A stretch of 64,000 nt of DNA from Candidatus Manganitrophus sp. (GTDB lineage: Bacteria; Nitrospirota; Nitrospiria; SBBL01; Manganitrophaceae), in NCBI GenBank assembly GCA_028865235.1, contig CP114561.1:3988001-4052000 (forward strand), in the 5' to 3' direction. Of the stretch, positions 27,047 to 35,667 are shown in pieces; position 1 is the first letter of the stretch, and every line of letters begins with the position of its first letter. Under the pieces are notes generated by a model, which saw only the letters and a list, made by a program, of their open reading frames with translations, was not told the origin of the DNA and did not search any database. The translations under genes and the position numbers were made by a program.

Positions 27047-27961
27047 TTATCGGTTACCGGTCATTTGAGGGGGCTCGACGGAAGAGACGATCTCCTGGAG
27101 GTCTTTGGGGTAGAGAACGATCTCGATTCGTCGGTTTCGCTGTTTCCCTTCTGGGGTGTCGTTCGGGGCGACCGGCCGGTACTCCGCCAGCCCGACGGCC
27201 GACAGGTTCTCCGGAGAGATGCCGAGCTCGGAGAGATATCGGACAACTTGGGTCGCGCGCGAGGCGGAGAGCTCCCAGTTGCTCGGGAATTTTCCGGCCA
27301 ACCGGGGGCCGATCGGGACGTTGTCGGTATGTCCCTCGATCCGGATGCTGTTCTCCTTCACATTCTTCAGGATGTCGCTCACCTTCTTGAGAACCCCTTT
27401 TCCTTCGGAGGTCACCTGGTCGCTCCCGGAGGCGAAGAGAATTTTGTCGACGATCTCCACGGAGAGCCGGTCCTTCAGCTGCGTGATTTTGACGCTTCCG
27501 TCGGTGATCTCCTTTTGAAGCTCCCCGATCAGCTGTTGATGGGTCTTCTCCGATTCCCGGAGCTCTCTCTCGCGCCGGGCGGCCTCCTCTTCGGTGACCT
27601 TCAATGCCTCCTCCAGCCGGTTGATCATCGCCTGCCGGGACTGGTCGGTCTCTTCAAAGGTTCCCTTCATCTGAAGCATCTGGTCTCTTAATTCCTGCTC
27701 CGTCTTGTTTCCGGTCTCCTTCGCGAGGGAGAGCTGCTGCTCCAGCAGGGCGAGATCCTTTTCCCGTTTCGCCGCGGCCGCTCTCGCCTCTTCGAGCGAT
27801 TTCTCCAGCGCGGCCCGTTGCTGCCGCTCTTCCTGAAGCTGTGCGGCAGAAGATTCCCGTTGAGCCACCTCCGCCAGGTAGCGGCTTTTCGTGACGCAGC
27901 CCCCGGTCCAGAAGAAGAAAAACAAAAGAATGATCCCGCTCAAACGATGTTTCGACTTCAT
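27047..27961 (-). CDS. OmpA-family peptidoglycan-binding lipoprotein with coiled coil
   Basis: 304 aa. Signal peptide with lipobox WTGGC at residue ~22, so it is lipid-anchored, probably in the outer membrane. Residues ~30-165 are a long Glu/Lys/Arg/Gln heptad region (coiled coil). The C-terminal domain is OmpA/MotB-like: ILFASGSDQV, RIEGHTDNVPIG, NWELSASRATQVVRYL and GKQRNRRIEIVL, the residues that hold diaminopimelate in peptidoglycan. It would tie the outer membrane or a coiled-coil partner to the cell wall. It is monocistronic by its own terminator. Confidence 0.88.
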   Translation of the reverse strand: MKSKHRLSGIILLFFFFWTGGCVTKSRYLAEVAQRESSAAQLQEERQQRAALEKSLEEARAAAAKREKDLALLEQQLSLAKETGNKTEQELRDQMLQMKGTFEETDQSRQAMINRLEEALKVTEEEAARRERELRESEKTHQQLIGELQKEITDGSVKITQLKDRLSVEIVDKILFASGSDQVTSEGKGVLKKVSDILKNVKENSIRIEGHTDNVPIGPRLAGKFPSNWELSASRATQVVRYLSELGISPENLSAVGLAEYRPVAPNDTPEGKQRNRRIEIVLYPKDLQEIVSSVEPPQMTGNR

Positions 27962-28158
27962 AACGCTTTCTCCATACAGAGAGGTGAGTAAAAAGGGTCC
28001 ATCGGGATAACAAGGAGATCATCATGATCTTCGCAGATCCTCCTCAGATCAGAGAGGAGGCGTGGTTCGGAAGGAGCGTAGTCCGATCGAATGAAAAGTT
28101 CAAGCCGATCTAAACATCTTACGCAATTTCATGAAAAGCTACAAATCCGCCGGATGGA

Positions 28159-28929
28159 TTAGAGTAACTTGGCGCACCGAAAGCCGATGAGCGGGTCTTG
28201 TTTTTCCGGATCGGCGTAGAAGCGGGTGGTCGTTCGGGTAAGGAGACGAAGCGCGCCGGGTTGATCGCCTCCGATCCCGCCGCGGATGGCGCGGACGTTT
28301 TTCCGGAAGGGATCGGCGCGATAGGGATTGTTGGGGTAGGGACGATAGAGGTCGGCGGTCCACTCCCATCCGAACCCGACCATCGCTTCGGCGCCGTAGG
28401 GGGAGAAGATTGGTTTGGCGGGGAGGGAAGCCCGGACCGCTTTTTCGATTTCCGGATCGAATTGATTTCCCCAGGGATAGATTCTCCCATCGGTCCCCCG
28501 GGCCGCTTTTTCCCACTCTTCTTCGGTCGGAAGACGTTTGCCGATCGATTCGCAGTAGTCGGCGGCCTCCTGCCAGCTGAGGCCGGTGACCGGCTGGTCC
28601 GGGTCGGCTTCTTGTAGGCCGGCGGGGAGGGAGCGGCCGGAAGCGATCGCAAAATGTTCATAGTCGCGGTTGCGGACCTTGGTCCGGTCGATTGCAAAGG
28701 TCTCGAGGTAGACGGCGTGGGCGGGGCGCTCGTCTTTGAGAAGCGGTTTGTTCGGGAGGATGGAGGCCGGATCGACCGAGTAGCCGGTTTCATCCGTTCC
28801 CATGATGAATTCGCCGGCGGGGATGAGGACCATGCCGGCCGGCGCAGGGTCATTGGTTCTGTTCCAGAGGTAAAGTCCGGCGATGAAGAGCATGGAGAGA
28901 ATCATCATCGATGTGATTTTCGACTTCAA
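28159..28929 (-). CDS. SUMF1-fold membrane-anchored protein (copy b)
   Basis: 256 aa. It starts at TTG with GGAGG ten bases upstream. One hydrophobic segment (residues 6-22) anchors or exports it. The fold is complete: AGMVLIPAGEFIMGTDE, LSWQEAADYCESIGKRLPTEEEWEKAARG, IYPWGN, and IGFRCAKLL. The RGGIGGDQPG.. stretch lacks the CX4C cysteines of formylglycine-generating enzyme. It is one of four SUMF1-fold genes within about 9 kb on this strand. Confidence 0.83.
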   Translation of the reverse strand: MKSKITSMMILSMLFIAGLYLWNRTNDPAPAGMVLIPAGEFIMGTDETGYSVDPASILPNKPLLKDERPAHAVYLETFAIDRTKVRNRDYEHFAIASGRSLPAGLQEADPDQPVTGLSWQEAADYCESIGKRLPTEEEWEKAARGTDGRIYPWGNQFDPEIEKAVRASLPAKPIFSPYGAEAMVGFGWEWTADLYRPYPNNPYRADPFRKNVRAIRGGIGGDQPGALRLLTRTTTRFYADPEKQDPLIGFRCAKLL

Positions 28930-29065
28930 AACAAAACCTCCTTGATGAAAGCGAGCAGCAACGACTGTTCTTCGCGATTTGGTTAAAAGCGGCAGAAAAG
29001 ATTTACGCGTCGGGTGTACGTCGGTTGAACAGAGCAGGTGAACTCGGGAACGGTAAATCGATCGA

Positions 29066-30133
29066 TTATTTCTTTGCCCCTTTTCCCCGGCCCTCGGCGT
29101 TCACTCCCCCGACGGCGTCTTTGGCGCAGCGGAAGCCGAAACCTTTGTTCTTGATCTCGGGGGTGAAGCGGCTTCGGTTGTACGACGGGGCGGAGAGGCC
29201 GCAGCCGTATGAGAGGCAATCATACCACGATCCCCCTCTTAAAACTTTGTTTTTCATTCCGTAGTGGATATTGGGAAAAGGATTACCGGGGTAGGGAAGA
29301 TACCAATCGCTGACCCATTCATAAACGTTGCCGGCCATGTCGTAGAGGCCGTAGGGGCTCTTTCCCTCTTCGAAGCTGGCGACCGGCAGGGTGCTCCCCT
29401 TTGAGACGTCGATCCCTTTGGCCAGCCAGTATTGCGGCGTGTTCGCCTTCTGGAAAGAGAAGGGGGTTCCCCAAGGGAAGTGGCGTCCGTCGGTCCCGCG
29501 GGCGGCCTTTTCCCATTCCTGCTCGGTCGGAAGACGCTTGCCGGCCCATCGGCAGTAGGCGTCGGCATCGTACCAGCTGACATAGACGACCGGATGGTTC
29601 ACCTTGGCGGGAGGGTAGGCGCCGTTTCGCCAGAGGAGCGGCGGATCGGCGCCGCCGGCGTCGACGAAGCTTTTAAAGTGGGCGTTGGTCGTTTCATACA
29701 CATCGATATAAAATGATTTCACGAAGACTTCATGCTCCGGCTGCTCGTCTTCGTCTCCCGCCCCTTCCGCCGTCGGCCGCCCGTTGTTCCCCATGACGAA
29801 GGCGCCTTCCGGGATGAGGACCATCTTCTGCTCGATGATCTTTTCCTCCTTCGTCTGCTGGACCGGCGTGATCTCATATTCGGGGAGGGACGGGCGGTCG
29901 CTGTGGCATTCTTGGCACTCGGGCTTGGAGGTATCGGTCTGCAAGGTCGACCGGTCGGAGTGGCAGTGCAGACAGCTTGGATCGGAGAGGGTCGCGCGGC
30001 GGGCGGGGGTCGGGAGGGGGCGCGTCGGAAGCGAGGAGCTCTCCGTCGCCAAAAAAACAGAGACGAAGACCGCCCCCGCCAAAGAAAGGGTGATGATGGA
30101 TGCGTGACGGATGATTGTGCGGAATGGCATCAA
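29066..30133 (-). CDS. Di-haem cytochrome c / SUMF1-fold fusion protein (copy c)
   Basis: 355 aa. An N-terminal transmembrane or signal segment (residues ~12-30) is followed by two c-type haem motifs, C54-LH-C57-H58 and C73-QE-C76-H77, in a short linker-like region. The SUMF1 domain runs from ~residue 100 (MVLIPEGAFVMGN) to GFGFRCAKD. It alone among the four copies keeps a CX4C pair (WYDCLSYGCGLS) where formylglycine-generating enzymes hold copper. The protein should be periplasmic for haem attachment. Its ATG overlaps the ubiD stop by four bases. A haem-reduced, oxygen-using modifying enzyme is a hypothesis. Confidence 0.85.
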   Translation of the reverse strand: MMPFRTIIRHASIITLSLAGAVFVSVFLATESSSLPTRPLPTPARRATLSDPSCLHCHSDRSTLQTDTSKPECQECHSDRPSLPEYEITPVQQTKEEKIIEQKMVLIPEGAFVMGNNGRPTAEGAGDEDEQPEHEVFVKSFYIDVYETTNAHFKSFVDAGGADPPLLWRNGAYPPAKVNHPVVYVSWYDADAYCRWAGKRLPTEQEWEKAARGTDGRHFPWGTPFSFQKANTPQYWLAKGIDVSKGSTLPVASFEEGKSPYGLYDMAGNVYEWVSDWYLPYPGNPFPNIHYGMKNKVLRGGSWYDCLSYGCGLSAPSYNRSRFTPEIKNKGFGFRCAKDAVGGVNAEGRGKGAKK

Positions 30134-31593
30134 TCGATTCCTAGTTCATTCCAGATCCGGTCGATCCGATCGACTACGTCGGGGTCCATCTCGATCCGTT
30201 TTCCCCACTCCCGGTGCGTCTCGGGGGGGATCTTGGTGGTGGCGTCGATTCCCATCTTGGAGCCGAGCCCCGATTCGGGCGACGCGAAGTCGAGATAATC
30301 GATCGGGGTGTTCTCAATCGTGAAGGTGTCGCGCGCCGGGTCGACCTGGGTCGAGATCGCCCAGATCACGTCGTCCCAGTTCCGGACGTCGATATCATGA
30401 TCGACGACGATAATATATTTAACATAAAGGAATTGTTTTAGGAAGCCCCAAATACCCAACATCACCCGCTTGGCATGGCCTGGGTATTCCTTCTTCATTG
30501 AAATCACGGCCATCCGGTATGAGCAGGCCTCCATCGGCAGGTGGAAATCGACGATTTCGGAAAAATTCTGTCGCAGAAGCGGGACGAAAACCCGGTTGAG
30601 CGCCAGGCCGACGACGGCGTCTTCGCGCGGCGGCCGGCCGGTGGTGGTGGTGAGATAAATCGGATCTCTCCGGTGGGTGATGCAGGTGATGTGGAAAATG
30701 GGGAACGGCTCGACCGAATTGTAGAATCCGGTGTGGTCGCCGTGCGGCCCCTCGTCGGCCATCTCGCCGGGGCGGATTTCCCCTTCGATCACGATTTCGC
30801 TCGTCGCCGGGACCTCCAGATCGACCGTTTTGCAGCGGACCAGCTCCACCGGTTTCTTCCGAAGCAGCCCCGCGAAGTGAAACTCGCCGATTTGATCGGG
30901 GACCGGCGTGACGGCGGCGATCGTCATCGCCGGATCGCAGCCGAGGGCGACGGCGACCGGCATCGTCTTCCCCTGCGCCATCCATTGCCGCCAGTGTTTG
31001 GCGCCGCCGCGGTGTTTGAGCCAGCGCATGATCGTCGTCTTCTTGTCGATCTTCTGCATCCGGTAGATCCCGATATTGTATTTCCCTTCTTCGCCGGTCG
31101 GCGGTTTGGTAATCACCAGCGGCCAGGTGACCTGCGGTCCGACGTCGTCGGGCCAGCAGTGGAGGATCGGGATCCGATCGAGATCGATTTGATCCCTCTC
31201 CAGAACCACTTCCTGGCAAGGGGCGCGACCGACCTTCTTCGGGGAGAGATGGAGAATCCGGCCGTAGAAGGGGAGATGTTTGACCGCGTCGATGAATCCT
31301 TTCGGCGGCTCCGGATGCTGCAGGAAGGCGAGGAACTCGCCGATCTCAAGGAGCCCCGCTTCGTCGGTGTCGAGTCCCAGCGCCACCCGCTCGATCGTCC
31401 CGTAAAGGTTGATCAGAACCGGGATCGAATGCCCTTTGACCCGCTCGAAGAGAACGGCGGGACCTTTCTTGGCCAGGAGGCGATTGTAGATCTCGGTGAT
31501 CTCCAGCTTGGGATCGACCTCTTTTTTCACCCGAATAAGCAGTCCCTTCTTCTCGAGCATCTCCATAAATTCGCGCAGATCGTAGTAAGGCAT
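30130..31593 (-). CDS. ubiD: UbiD-family prenylated-FMN decarboxylase
   Basis: 487 aa, unbroken, closely following E. coli UbiD along its length (YYDLREFMEMLEKKG at the start, PVLINLYGTIERVALG, RDPIYLTTTTGRPPREDA, YAG/YPGHAKRVMLGIWGFL, ENTPIDYLDFASPESGLGSKMG near the end). It decarboxylates the polyprenyl-4-hydroxybenzoate made by UbiA, using prenylated FMN. The related MqnL of the futalosine menaquinone route is the alternative. It lies 13 bases after ubiA and overlaps the cytochrome-SUMF1 gene, so it belongs to a quinone operon. Confidence 0.9.
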   Translation of the reverse strand: MPYYDLREFMEMLEKKGLLIRVKKEVDPKLEITEIYNRLLAKKGPAVLFERVKGHSIPVLINLYGTIERVALGLDTDEAGLLEIGEFLAFLQHPEPPKGFIDAVKHLPFYGRILHLSPKKVGRAPCQEVVLERDQIDLDRIPILHCWPDDVGPQVTWPLVITKPPTGEEGKYNIGIYRMQKIDKKTTIMRWLKHRGGAKHWRQWMAQGKTMPVAVALGCDPAMTIAAVTPVPDQIGEFHFAGLLRKKPVELVRCKTVDLEVPATSEIVIEGEIRPGEMADEGPHGDHTGFYNSVEPFPIFHITCITHRRDPIYLTTTTGRPPREDAVVGLALNRVFVPLLRQNFSEIVDFHLPMEACSYRMAVISMKKEYPGHAKRVMLGIWGFLKQFLYVKYIIVVDHDIDVRNWDDVIWAISTQVDPARDTFTIENTPIDYLDFASPESGLGSKMGIDATTKIPPETHREWGKRIEMDPDVVDRIDRIWNELGID

Positions 31594-31606
31594 TTATCCT
31601 CCGTTG

Positions 31607-32479
31607 CTAGCTCTTCAAATGATAATTCAATGTAATCCCAACCAAGATGATCAAACCGATCCAGACGTGGGAACGGAAAAGGTGAAAGAGAGCCGGGCGC
31701 TCGGGCAATTTGCGAAGCTGAATCGTTTGTATGGAAAACAAAAGGGCGGCGGCGCCAAGGGCAAGATAATAGACGGTATCCATTCCGAGTCGTTTTCCGA
31801 CAACGGTCAAAAAAAAGATGACGAGTGCATAGAAGAGGCTCACCGCCATCCAGCTTTGGGTCCCGAAGAGGACCGCGGTCGATTTGACTCCGATCCGGAG
31901 GTCATCGTCCCGGTCCATCAACGCATAGACGGTGTCATAGCCGGTGGCCCAGAAGAGGTTCGCCAGCAAGATGAGAAAAGGGGTGAGGGCCAGTTCGTTC
32001 CGGACCGCCGTCCAGGCCATGACGACCCCCCAACTGAAGGCGACGCCGAGAATGATCTGCGGGAGATAGGTGAAGCGCTTCGCGAAAGGATAGAAAAGGG
32101 CGGTGAAGAGGGCTGCAAAGCTGAGGAGGAACGTCAGCGGGTTGAGAAGGAGAACCAAAAACAGAGAAGATAAGAGCAGGAAGAAAAGGACGACAAGCGC
32201 TTCCATCAACGTCAACGCATTTTTTGCCAGGGGGCGATCTTTCGTCCGCTCGACCCGGGCGTCGAATTTCCGGTCGGCCATATCGTTCATCACGCAGCCG
32301 GCGCTCCGCATCATAAAGGAGCCGAGGACAAAAACGGCAAGATGCTTCAAGCTCGGCCTTCCTTCCGAGGCGACAAAAAGCGACCAGAGGGTGGGGAAGA
32401 GAAGGAGCAGGGTGCCGTATTGCTTGTCGAGCCGGATCAGTTTTGCGACTTCTTGCCGTTTCTGCCAGAGCTGCTTCAT
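31607..32479 (-). CDS. ubiA: UbiA-family aromatic prenyltransferase
   Basis: 290 aa with about eight to nine transmembrane helices. The two aspartate-rich motifs that bind prenyl diphosphate through magnesium are NDMADRKFD near residue 63 and DTVYALMDRDDD near residue 187. It attaches a polyprenyl chain to 4-hydroxybenzoate in the inner membrane (UbiA), or to a dihydroxynaphthoate precursor if it is MqnP. Immediate neighbours are UbiD and, one gene away, a UbiC-like lyase, which favours the hydroxybenzoate route. Confidence 0.9.
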   Translation of the reverse strand: MKQLWQKRQEVAKLIRLDKQYGTLLLLFPTLWSLFVASEGRPSLKHLAVFVLGSFMMRSAGCVMNDMADRKFDARVERTKDRPLAKNALTLMEALVVLFFLLLSSLFLVLLLNPLTFLLSFAALFTALFYPFAKRFTYLPQIILGVAFSWGVVMAWTAVRNELALTPFLILLANLFWATGYDTVYALMDRDDDLRIGVKSTAVLFGTQSWMAVSLFYALVIFFLTVVGKRLGMDTVYYLALGAAALLFSIQTIQLRKLPERPALFHLFRSHVWIGLIILVGITLNYHLKS

Positions 32480-32491
32480 TCGTTGATCACC

Positions 32492-33389
32492 CTACTTCGA
32501 CTTCGCACATCGAAATCCGACGTCGTCCAATCGCTCCGCGGGGGGATCGTACGATCGGGTCGACGCCCTTGCATAGACCTCCAGTACCCGTCGGTAAGCC
32601 CCCTCCGGATAATGTCCCAGGCTCATGTAAGAAAGGCCTCGAACGACGCGGTGCTTCATTCCGAAATCGGGATGCCGCAACGCGCTTCCCGGATAGGGAA
32701 GATACCAACTGTCGGTCCATTCCCAGACGTTGCCGATCATATCATCGACTCCATAAGGACTCTTCCCGGCGGGGAAGCTGCCGACGGGTCGGGTGGTCTC
32801 GTTCAGACCCGATCCCGATGAGAGATGGGCCCGGTCGATCTCGAAGGTATCTCCCCAGGGATACCGGCGGCCCTTCGGGCCGCGCGCCGCTTTTTCCCAT
32901 TCCTCTTCGGTGGGGAGCCGATTTCCGGCCCAACGGCAATAGTCGTTGGCTTCATACCAGTCCACGTTCGTCACCGGATGCCGCTCTTTTCCCTTCTCCA
33001 CCTGCCCGTCGGGCCAATGCGCGGGGGGCGGGTAGTTCGTCGCCGTGACAAATTTGAAATACGCTTCCTGGGTCGTCTCGTGCCGATCGATGTAGAAGCC
33101 GGGGAGGATCGCTTCCTGAGAGGATGTTCATCCTCGAACCAAGGGCGAGGGAAACCGAGCTGAATCGCTTCCCCTTCGTCTCATCCACCTCATCCGATCC
33201 GATCATGAATTCCCCGGCGGGGATCCATGCCATCTGATCGATCTGATCGAATCGGGTCCCGTGATGAAGTCGGGCCCCGCAGCCGGTTAGGGCGAAAACG
33301 AGGAGGAAGAGAAAAGGGAGGGTAAGAATGCCTCGAAAATGACGCCCGAGACCTGATCGGAAATGTTTAAGCGGTAACGTCTTGCCCAA
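32492..33389 (-). CDS. SUMF1-fold lipoprotein (copy d), frameshifted
   Basis: About 298 aa when joined. A lipobox LVFALTGC near residue 37 marks it as a lipoprotein. AWIPAGEFMIGSDEVDE opens the SUMF1 domain. The frame breaks around 33115-33180 in the FYIDRHETTQ region, and the rest (NVDWYEANDYCRWAGNRLPTEEEWEKAARG, GNVWEWTDSW, VGFRCAKSK) is intact. There is no CX4C. The TTG start at 33389 lies inside the 3' part of the UbiC-like gene and is uncertain. It is 12 bases before ubiA, within the quinone gene set. Confidence 0.78.
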
Positions 33390-33846
33390 AATAACTCCCG
33401 TGGTTGCAGTCCGAGCGCTTCGGCGACCTGCGGGAGGGCGAGGCGGGTGATCTCCAGCCGATCTCGGCGGGTCGGAAGCTGTTGCGCCTCAATGATCCGA
33501 CCGATCGGTTTCTGACCGAGTAGAACCTCCTGATGAAAATCGGGTTTCAATCCGGAGAGGGGAAAGATGGAGACCGCAAAGACCTTCCTCCCCCTCCCGC
33601 CGACAGCCAGACCTTTCGTTGAATTCCTTTTTCTCCCGCGGGAATCCCGATTCGGGAAGCGTGCTCCTCGTCGATCAGTATTTCCCGTTGATCTTGAATG
33701 GCCACTTTCACCGAAGACAGGAAGAGCGATTCCAGATGGCGAATGAGTGTTCCGTCCGACGTGAGAAGCAGCCGGAGAACGGGATCGATCGGATTCCGCC
33801 GACAACCTTCCCAAAACGCCTCCATTGTAAGCCATTCATTTTCCAT
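33287..33846 (-). CDS. Chorismate-lyase-like protein (UbiC superfamily), frameshift
   Basis: About 186 aa after one correction near 33600. MEAFWEGCRRNPIDPVLRLLLTSDGTLIRHLESLF opens it. Then follow a small beta-rich domain with FAVSIFPLSGLKPDFHQEVLLGQKPIGRII and LFWARRYRL, the layout of UbiC/DUF98 chorismate pyruvate-lyases. The reaction would be chorismate to 4-hydroxybenzoate plus pyruvate. It is the first gene of the minus-strand set that continues with SUMF1-d, ubiA and ubiD, which supports the quinone assignment. The family call rests on pattern plus context. Confidence 0.68.
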
Positions 33847-33941
33847 GCAGGATCGATCTTACTGAAATCGATTTTGGGTGTCAAGTTTTTGACTTTATGG
33901 GGATCGTGATATATACTTTTTATGCTTTTTGAGGATCAATC

Positions 33942-35667
33942 ATGGATGACAGAACTGAAGCGCCGACAGCCGATGAAGAACCCGTTGAAGAAGGGGAAGC
34001 GTACGACAAGGAAGAAGTAAAATCGGCCAAAGAGATCGTTCAGTATCTGACAAAGACCACCAAGACCCTCCAGATCTACCTTCCGAACAATCCGATTCAT
34101 CAAAAATTCATCAACGAGTTGGCGGAGAAAATCCAGCGTCACCTCACCGAGCACGGACCCCTCCGGCTGCGGATCAAACAGTTCGAGCTCTTTTGCTCCG
34201 GCCAATCGGTTTACGAGAATTCGAATCGGATGGAGAGCTTGGCCTTCAAGCTTTTCATCGACGGATTGAGGGAGCTCTCATTCCATCCCGGGATCGAGAA
34301 AGAAGAGCTGATCACCTTCCTTGAAGTGATCGGGAAGCGGGGGAGGGAGACAATGTGGACGACGACATCGTGACCCTCCTCTGGGAGAAGCATCTGGTCC
34401 ATGTGAAATATATTGTCGTCGATGAACTCCAGGGGGATGTTCGAGCGGAAGAGTGCAAGGAGATGCAAACCGTTCCAGCCAACCCGAATCAGCTTCGGGA
34501 AATGTTTCATCAAGAGGCGGCGCCCCAGGCGCTGGAGGCCCCCAAGGGGGTTGAAATCCCATCGCTTCATATCTTCAAGCTCACCGATGAGGAAATCCGC
34601 AGGATGAAGGCGGAGGTCCGGGGGGAAGAAGAGCTCGATATGGTGGCGGAGCTGGAAGGGATTCTCTTCGACATCCTCCGGATCGAGCGGGATCCGGGTC
34701 TCTTCGGTGAAATCCTCGGCATCATCGATAATATTTTCGAGAGCCTTCTTCTTCAGGGGGATTTCCCCCACGCGCGCGCGATTCTGGAGTTTTTCCAGGA
34801 GATGATCGATCCATCGATGGGCTTGCCGCAACCTTTGGTCGATCACATTCAGAAGGCGAAGATCCAGGCCGGAAATCCAAAACGGATTGGGATGTTGGAA
34901 AATATATTAAACGAATGCGAGCCGGACAGGCTGGAAGAATTTTCTTCTCTGATGATGTTTTTTGATCAACAGATCGTTCCCTCTCTGGTGGAACTGCTCG
35001 GCGCGGTCGACAAAATGAAAGCGCGGCGGGTCATTTGTGAAATTCTGATCAAGCTGGGGGGCGTCAGATCGACTTCCTCATTGCCAAATTGGACGATGAC
35101 CGGTGGTATCTGGTGAGAAATTTGATCTACGTGGTCGGGAAAATCGGCGATCCGAAGGCGCTTAAAAGTTTTCCCCGCCTGCTGCAGCACAAAGATCCCA
35201 AGATTCGGAAGGAAGTGCTCCATGCGCTCGATATGATCGAGAGTCCGAAGACCAACGATCTTTTGGCCAAGGTTCTCTCAGACCCGGATCTTTCGAACCG
35301 CCTCTTCGCGGTCCGGGCCTTGGCCAAACGAAAGGCGCAGGAAGGGCTGGAGCCGATGATGAACCTCCTTACATCCAAAGAATTCGATGAGAAGGAGATG
35401 CACGAGAAAAAGGAAATCTTCGATGCCATTGCGAAGATCGGGGGGGACAAGGTGGTTCCCCGGCTGCGGCGGCTCCTGGAGGTAAAGTGGAGCTTGTTTA
35501 AGAACGCGCGGGCGGAGGAGATGGGGCTCTGCGCCGCCTTTGCGCTTCAGCGCATCGGGAGCCCTCCCGCCGTGGAGGCGCTTCGAGAGGGAAGCAGCTC
35601 GAAGAGCAAGCCGATCAGCGAGGCGTGCGCCAAGGCGCTGGAGCTGTTGGGAACGGGGAAAACATGA
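33942..35667 (+). CDS. HEAT-repeat protein, two frameshifts
   Basis: About 575 aa once frames are joined near 34350 and 35060. The N-terminus is acidic (EEPVEEGEAYDKEE). The middle is helical without a named family. The last ~200 residues are HEAT/PBS-lyase-like repeats (YLVRNLIYVVGKIGDPKAL, IRKEVLHALDMI, NRLFAVRALAKRKAQ). Such scaffolds mediate protein contacts in signalling. The stop overlaps the start of the HD-GYP gene as ATGA, so both likely serve one pathway. A second HEAT-repeat gene opens at the window's right end within the chemosensory cluster. Confidence 0.8.

Noticed and set aside
27047..27961. OmpA-like gene as motB
   Set aside because: It has a lipobox and a long coiled coil, not the single N-terminal transmembrane helix of MotB, and no motA is nearby.
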